From assembly GCA_016874945.1 (NCBI GenBank), contig VGSO01000140.1:1-7377 (forward strand): 7,377 nucleotides of DNA, in the 5' to 3' direction. Each line of letters begins with the position of its first letter. Position 1 is the first letter of the stretch. The notes under the pieces were generated by a model that worked only from the letters and a program-made list of their open reading frames with translations, did not search any database and was not told where the DNA came from. The position numbers and the translations under genes were made by a program. The stretch is from Deltaproteobacteria bacterium (GTDB lineage: Bacteria; Desulfobacterota; Desulfobaccia; Desulfobaccales; 0-14-0-80-60-11). Shown here one piece after another: positions 5,032 through 7,377 of the stretch.

Positions 5032-6168
5032 ATGGTGCGTCAGAAGAAACTTGTCTTTATAACGTTGTTTTTCGTGCTTATGGCTGCTCCCGCCTGGGCG
5101 GTCCAACTGTTCCCCCTGGAAAGCGGCCTGTGGGGGGAGATGGACAAACAGGACAACCTGGGCAACAAGTGGACCATGCGTTGGGACGTGCTGGAAGAGG
5201 CAACTCTAGACGGCCAGAACTACTTCCATCTGCACATGCAAAATTATGACCCCATTGAGGGAGACGTCTCCAAGGACATATATATCCGGTCCACCGATAC
5301 GGAAGTTTGGGCCTGGAATGGACCGGGGCAGGGAGAGACGCTGGGCTTCAAGCTGGGCCCGGTGGGCACCAGTTGGGTTTATGACGGCGGCACCAAAAAA
5401 AAAGAGATCGTAGCCATCGAAGATATTACCATCCCCTACGGCGGAACTTTCACCGCCTATAAATACAAGCACTATAAAATCAGCAATCCTGCTAATTACG
5501 ATTTGGAGTGGGTGGTTCCCGGCCTGGGTCTGGCGAAAGAAGAAGACCACTGGGTCAGCCTTCTAAGGATTCCCGTCAACGCCGTCATGGCCCGGGCCGG
5601 CCAGAACCCCTTGCTTAAATTGAAGGAGGGGACCCTGATGGTTTATAACTCTTCGGACCAATTGGGTCACACCTGGCACATGAACATGGAAGTCCGGGAG
5701 GAAGTCACCCTCAACGGCAAGGTTTACACTCACCTGCGCCAGACCAACTATGATCCCTATCAGGACAATGTGCAGGATGACGTATACATTCGATACACCG
5801 ACAAGAAGATTTTCAAATACAATGGCACCGGAGAAGACCTGGTCTTTCAGGCCGCCGACAAAGGCACCAAATGGAACTTTGCCGTCCCGGGCGGAACCGT
5901 CTATTCGGAAATCATCGACATCGCCCAGGTGACCGTGCCTTACGGCGGGCCTTTGGTGGCTTATGTGCAGCGAGGTTACTTCAAGCCCACCGGGGGAGCG
6001 GCTTCGCCCTATTGGTTTGACTATGTAGTGCCAGGTCTGGCTGTTGCCAAGACGGTGGATCATTGGGTGGACCAACCCCGGGCCCCGGTTACGCACGTGC
6101 TGGCTCAGAAGCTGAAGCAGTGGATGGGCGATCTGACCCCCATCGTCAATCTGCTATTATTGGATTAG
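5032..6168 (+). CDS. Secreted protein with two copies of an unrecognised domain of about 165 aa, 378 aa
   Basis: I do not recognise a named family. A clear signal peptide (basic VRQKK, hydrophobic core, cut likely after AWA at residue 23) sends it to the periplasm or beyond. The mature protein has no cysteine, is rich in Tyr and Trp, and looks all-beta. Residues 26-192 and 194-360 are homologous copies offset by about 168 residues. Shared marks are LGNKW/LGHTW, NYDP (71-74 and 239-242), D-IYIR-TD / D-VYIR-TD, GTSW / GTKW, I-PYGG, and VVPGLGLAK..DHWV (161-175) against VVPGLAVAK..DHWV (332-346). No catalytic triad or metal motif stands out. The final 20 residues (KLKQWMGDLTPIVNLLLLD) are an extension ending in a hydrophobic stretch. 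The ATG has AAAGG (5017-5021) 10 nt upstream, and the upstream promoter-operator suggests separate, regulated expression. A binding or structural role is conceivable but not shown. Confidence 0.85.
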   Translation: MVRQKKLVFITLFFVLMAAPAWAVQLFPLESGLWGEMDKQDNLGNKWTMRWDVLEEATLDGQNYFHLHMQNYDPIEGDVSKDIYIRSTDTEVWAWNGPGQGETLGFKLGPVGTSWVYDGGTKKKEIVAIEDITIPYGGTFTAYKYKHYKISNPANYDLEWVVPGLGLAKEEDHWVSLLRIPVNAVMARAGQNPLLKLKEGTLMVYNSSDQLGHTWHMNMEVREEVTLNGKVYTHLRQTNYDPYQDNVQDDVYIRYTDKKIFKYNGTGEDLVFQAADKGTKWNFAVPGGTVYSEIIDIAQVTVPYGGPLVAYVQRGYFKPTGGAASPYWFDYVVPGLAVAKTVDHWVDQPRAPVTHVLAQKLKQWMGDLTPIVNLLLLD

Positions 6169-6222
6169 GAACATCAGTAGGCACTTGGGCTTTTAACAAT
6201 TCGGCAGCTGTTTAAAAAAACC

Positions 6223-6253
6223 GGCGCCGCTTTCTTTATGGGGAGGCGGCGCC
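6223..6253 (+). terminator. Terminator-like stem-loop after the duplicated-domain gene
   Basis: GGCGCCGC (6223-6230) pairs with GCGGCGCC (6246-6253), and the stem can extend inward with G-T pairs to a loop at about 6236-6240. On the + strand only TTT follows. A run of seven A precedes the stem, so on the - strand the same hairpin is followed by seven T and looks like a good intrinsic terminator. It probably separates the two + strand genes and may work in both directions, though no - strand gene is in view. Confidence 0.55.
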
Positions 6254-6289
6254 TTTGGCCCTTGGCGTCAGCCCCGTCTCGTGGTACAA

Positions 6290-7267
6290 ATGGCCGGGAG
6301 TTTTTTTCCGCAGGTCGTGGAGCGCACCGATTTGGACACGGACAAAGCCATTGTGGTTGAAAAGCTCTCCCGCCATTTCGGGGATTTCAAGGCGGTGGAC
6401 GGCATCAGCTTCGAAGTGAACCGGGGGGAGATCTTCGGCTTTTTAGGACCCAACGGCGCGGGCAAGTCCACCACCATCCGCATGCTCTGCGGATTGCTGC
6501 TCCCCACCGGCGGCTCCGGCTCCGTGGGGGGCTATGACATCATCCGGGAGCAGGACAGAATCCGGGCAAACCTGGGCTATATGTCCCAGCGCTTTTCCCT
6601 TTATCAGGACCTCACCGCGGAGGAAAATTTGCGCTTTTTCGGGGGCGTCTATGGCCTCTCTCCCGCCCGGGTCAAGGAGCGCGCCCGGGAGGTGCTCAAT
6701 CTGGTGGGCCTGTGGGAGCGCCGCCGGGAATTCACCGGGCTGCTCCCCCTGGGGTTGAAGCAGCGCCTGGCCCTGGCCTCGGCCATCCTGCACGAGCCGC
6801 CCATCCTGTTCCTGGACGAAGCCACCAGCGGGGTTGATCCCATCTCCCGGCGCAATTTCTGGGACCTGATTTACGCCATGGCCGACCAGGGAGTGACCAT
6901 TCTGGTGACCACCCACTACATGGACGAAGCAGAATTTTGCGACCGCCTGGTGCTCATTTCCGCCGGCCGCCTTATTGCTCAGGGCACTCCCCGGGAGCTG
7001 AAGGCCGGGGTGACGGAGCAGATCATCGCGGTTCAACCCCGGGAGCGGCTGGGAGAGGCCCTGAACCTTATCAAAAGGCTTCCCTACGTGAGCGAGGCCG
7101 CGGTCTTCGGCTATGGCCTCCATGTGGCCACCCCCAGAGCCGAAGAGGTGGAAGAAGCTATTAAAATTGTTTTGGCGGCCCACCACATCGCGCTGCGGCG
7201 CCTGATCCGGGTGCCCCCCACCCTGGAAGACGCCTTCATCTCCCTGGTGGACCGGGCCCAGGGGTAA
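6290..7267 (+). CDS. ABC-2-type exporter ATP-binding protein (YbhF/DrrA-like)
   Basis: This is a cytoplasmic ATPase that would power an ABC-2 membrane exporter. With numbering from ATG 6290, the sequence shows Walker A GPNGAGKST (about 53-61), Q-loop Gln in YMSQRFSLY (about 100), a signature region LPLGLKQRLALA (about 152-163), Walker B ILFLDEATSGVDP (about 172-184), H-loop His in TTHYMDEAEFCDR (about 209), and a C-terminal domain ending in PPTLEDAFISLV. The signature is LPLGxxQR instead of LSGGxxQR, a form I associate with the YbhF/YhiH-type group, whose H-loop and C-terminus also match. Walker B has DEA where DEP is usual. The start is uncertain: a GTG at 6281 and this ATG lack a clear ribosome binding site, whereas TTG 6332 has GGAG 9 nt upstream and would begin MDTDKAIVVEKL. 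No permease follows in the remaining 110 bp. The substrate cannot be inferred. Confidence 0.92.
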   Translation: MAGSFFPQVVERTDLDTDKAIVVEKLSRHFGDFKAVDGISFEVNRGEIFGFLGPNGAGKSTTIRMLCGLLLPTGGSGSVGGYDIIREQDRIRANLGYMSQRFSLYQDLTAEENLRFFGGVYGLSPARVKERAREVLNLVGLWERRREFTGLLPLGLKQRLALASAILHEPPILFLDEATSGVDPISRRNFWDLIYAMADQGVTILVTTHYMDEAEFCDRLVLISAGRLIAQGTPRELKAGVTEQIIAVQPRERLGEALNLIKRLPYVSEAAVFGYGLHVATPRAEEVEEAIKIVLAAHHIALRRLIRVPPTLEDAFISLVDRAQG

Positions 7268-7328
7268 GGAGTTATTAGCACTACAACGTTAATTACCCGC
7301 CTGCTTCAGTACAACCCTTTGTATATAT

Positions 7329-7377
7329 TGTCATTCTGAGCGCAGCGAAGAATCTAGACCCTTCGCCTACGGCTCAG
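7329..7377. repeat. Inverted-repeat element cut by the window end (REP-like)
   Basis: The left half (7329-7355) begins TGTCATTCTGAGCGCAGCG and continues to AAGAATCT. This resembles a dispersed short palindromic element common in bacterial genomes ('GTCATTCTGAGCGnAGCGAAGAATCT'). The right half is its imperfect inverse: CTGAGC (7336-7341) and GCGAAG (7345-7350) face CTTCGC (7361-7366) and GCTCAG (7372-7377). The window ends exactly at the end of the right GCTCAG arm, and the expected closing 'AATGACA'-like end is missing. The element begins 61 nt after the ATPase stop and may act as its transcript end. Recognition of the family is from memory. Confidence 0.7.

Noticed and set aside
4869..5249. 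126-residue + strand frame running from the pgl remnant into the duplicated-domain gene
   Set aside because: Only the first 31 residues or so resemble pgl; the rest is an out-of-frame reading of the promoter and of the secreted protein gene.
6720..6790. ABC signature LPLGLKQR as a sign of a dead ATPase
   Set aside because: LPLGxxQR replaces LSGGxxQR in a recognised group of ABC-2 exporter ATPases, and all other nucleotide-binding motifs are intact, so it is probably functional.
7274..7339. Short open frame (reads STTTLITRLLQYNPLYIL after an ATT codon) just after the ATPase
   Set aside because: There is no ATG, GTG or TTG start, the AAGGAG is only 2 nt away, and the frame ends inside the repeat. 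It might be the start of a damaged gene, but 21 codons are too few to say.

Overview
The window looks like a GC-rich Gram-negative chromosome fragment, most probably from a Desulfobacterota (deltaproteobacterial) lineage. This is inferred from gene content only: an HpnN-like RND lipid transporter coupled to an MlaC/HpnM-like carrier, several secreted proteins with classical signal peptides, and a YbhF-type ABC ATPase. All supported genes are on the + strand. The right edge ends inside a palindromic repeat, so it may be a natural contig break.

Layout. (1) 1-135: an AT-rich open frame entering from the left edge, possibly the tail of a methyltransferase-like gene. (2) 136-351: a leader with a candidate promoter, a G9 tract, a strong palindrome and a C7 tract. 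(3) 352-3806: a two-gene operon whose stop and start overlap (ATGA). It encodes a 932-aa, 12-TM MMPL/RND transporter and a periplasmic MlaC/Ttg2D-family lipid carrier. The 5' end of the carrier gene holds an in-frame array of 7-bp GGTTTTC repeats. (4) 3807-4110: a spacer with a GC hairpin and no convincing gene. (5) 4111-4752: a sigma70-like promoter, a hairpin at the predicted mRNA 5' end, a small exported TPR protein and two hairpins. (6) 4751-4961: a remnant of a 6-phosphogluconolactonase gene (pgl) with its middle deleted and its two ends in different frames. (7) 4971-6168: a palindrome overlapping an extended -10 promoter, then a secreted, cysteine-free protein made of two diverged copies of a roughly 165-residue domain that I do not recognise. 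(8) 6223-6253: a terminator-like stem-loop. (9) 6290-7267: an ABC-2-type exporter ATPase. (10) 7329-7377: an inverted-repeat element cut by the window end.

Functionally, the first operon fits envelope lipid (hopanoid or phospholipid) transport: the RND pump would move lipid out of the inner membrane and the MlaC-like protein would carry it across the periplasm. The TPR protein and the two-domain protein are both exported but have their own promoters, so no link to that operon is shown. The ATPase needs a permease that is not in view. The most notable points are the heptad array at the start of the carrier gene (possible phase variation), the pgl remnant and the unrecognised duplicated domain.
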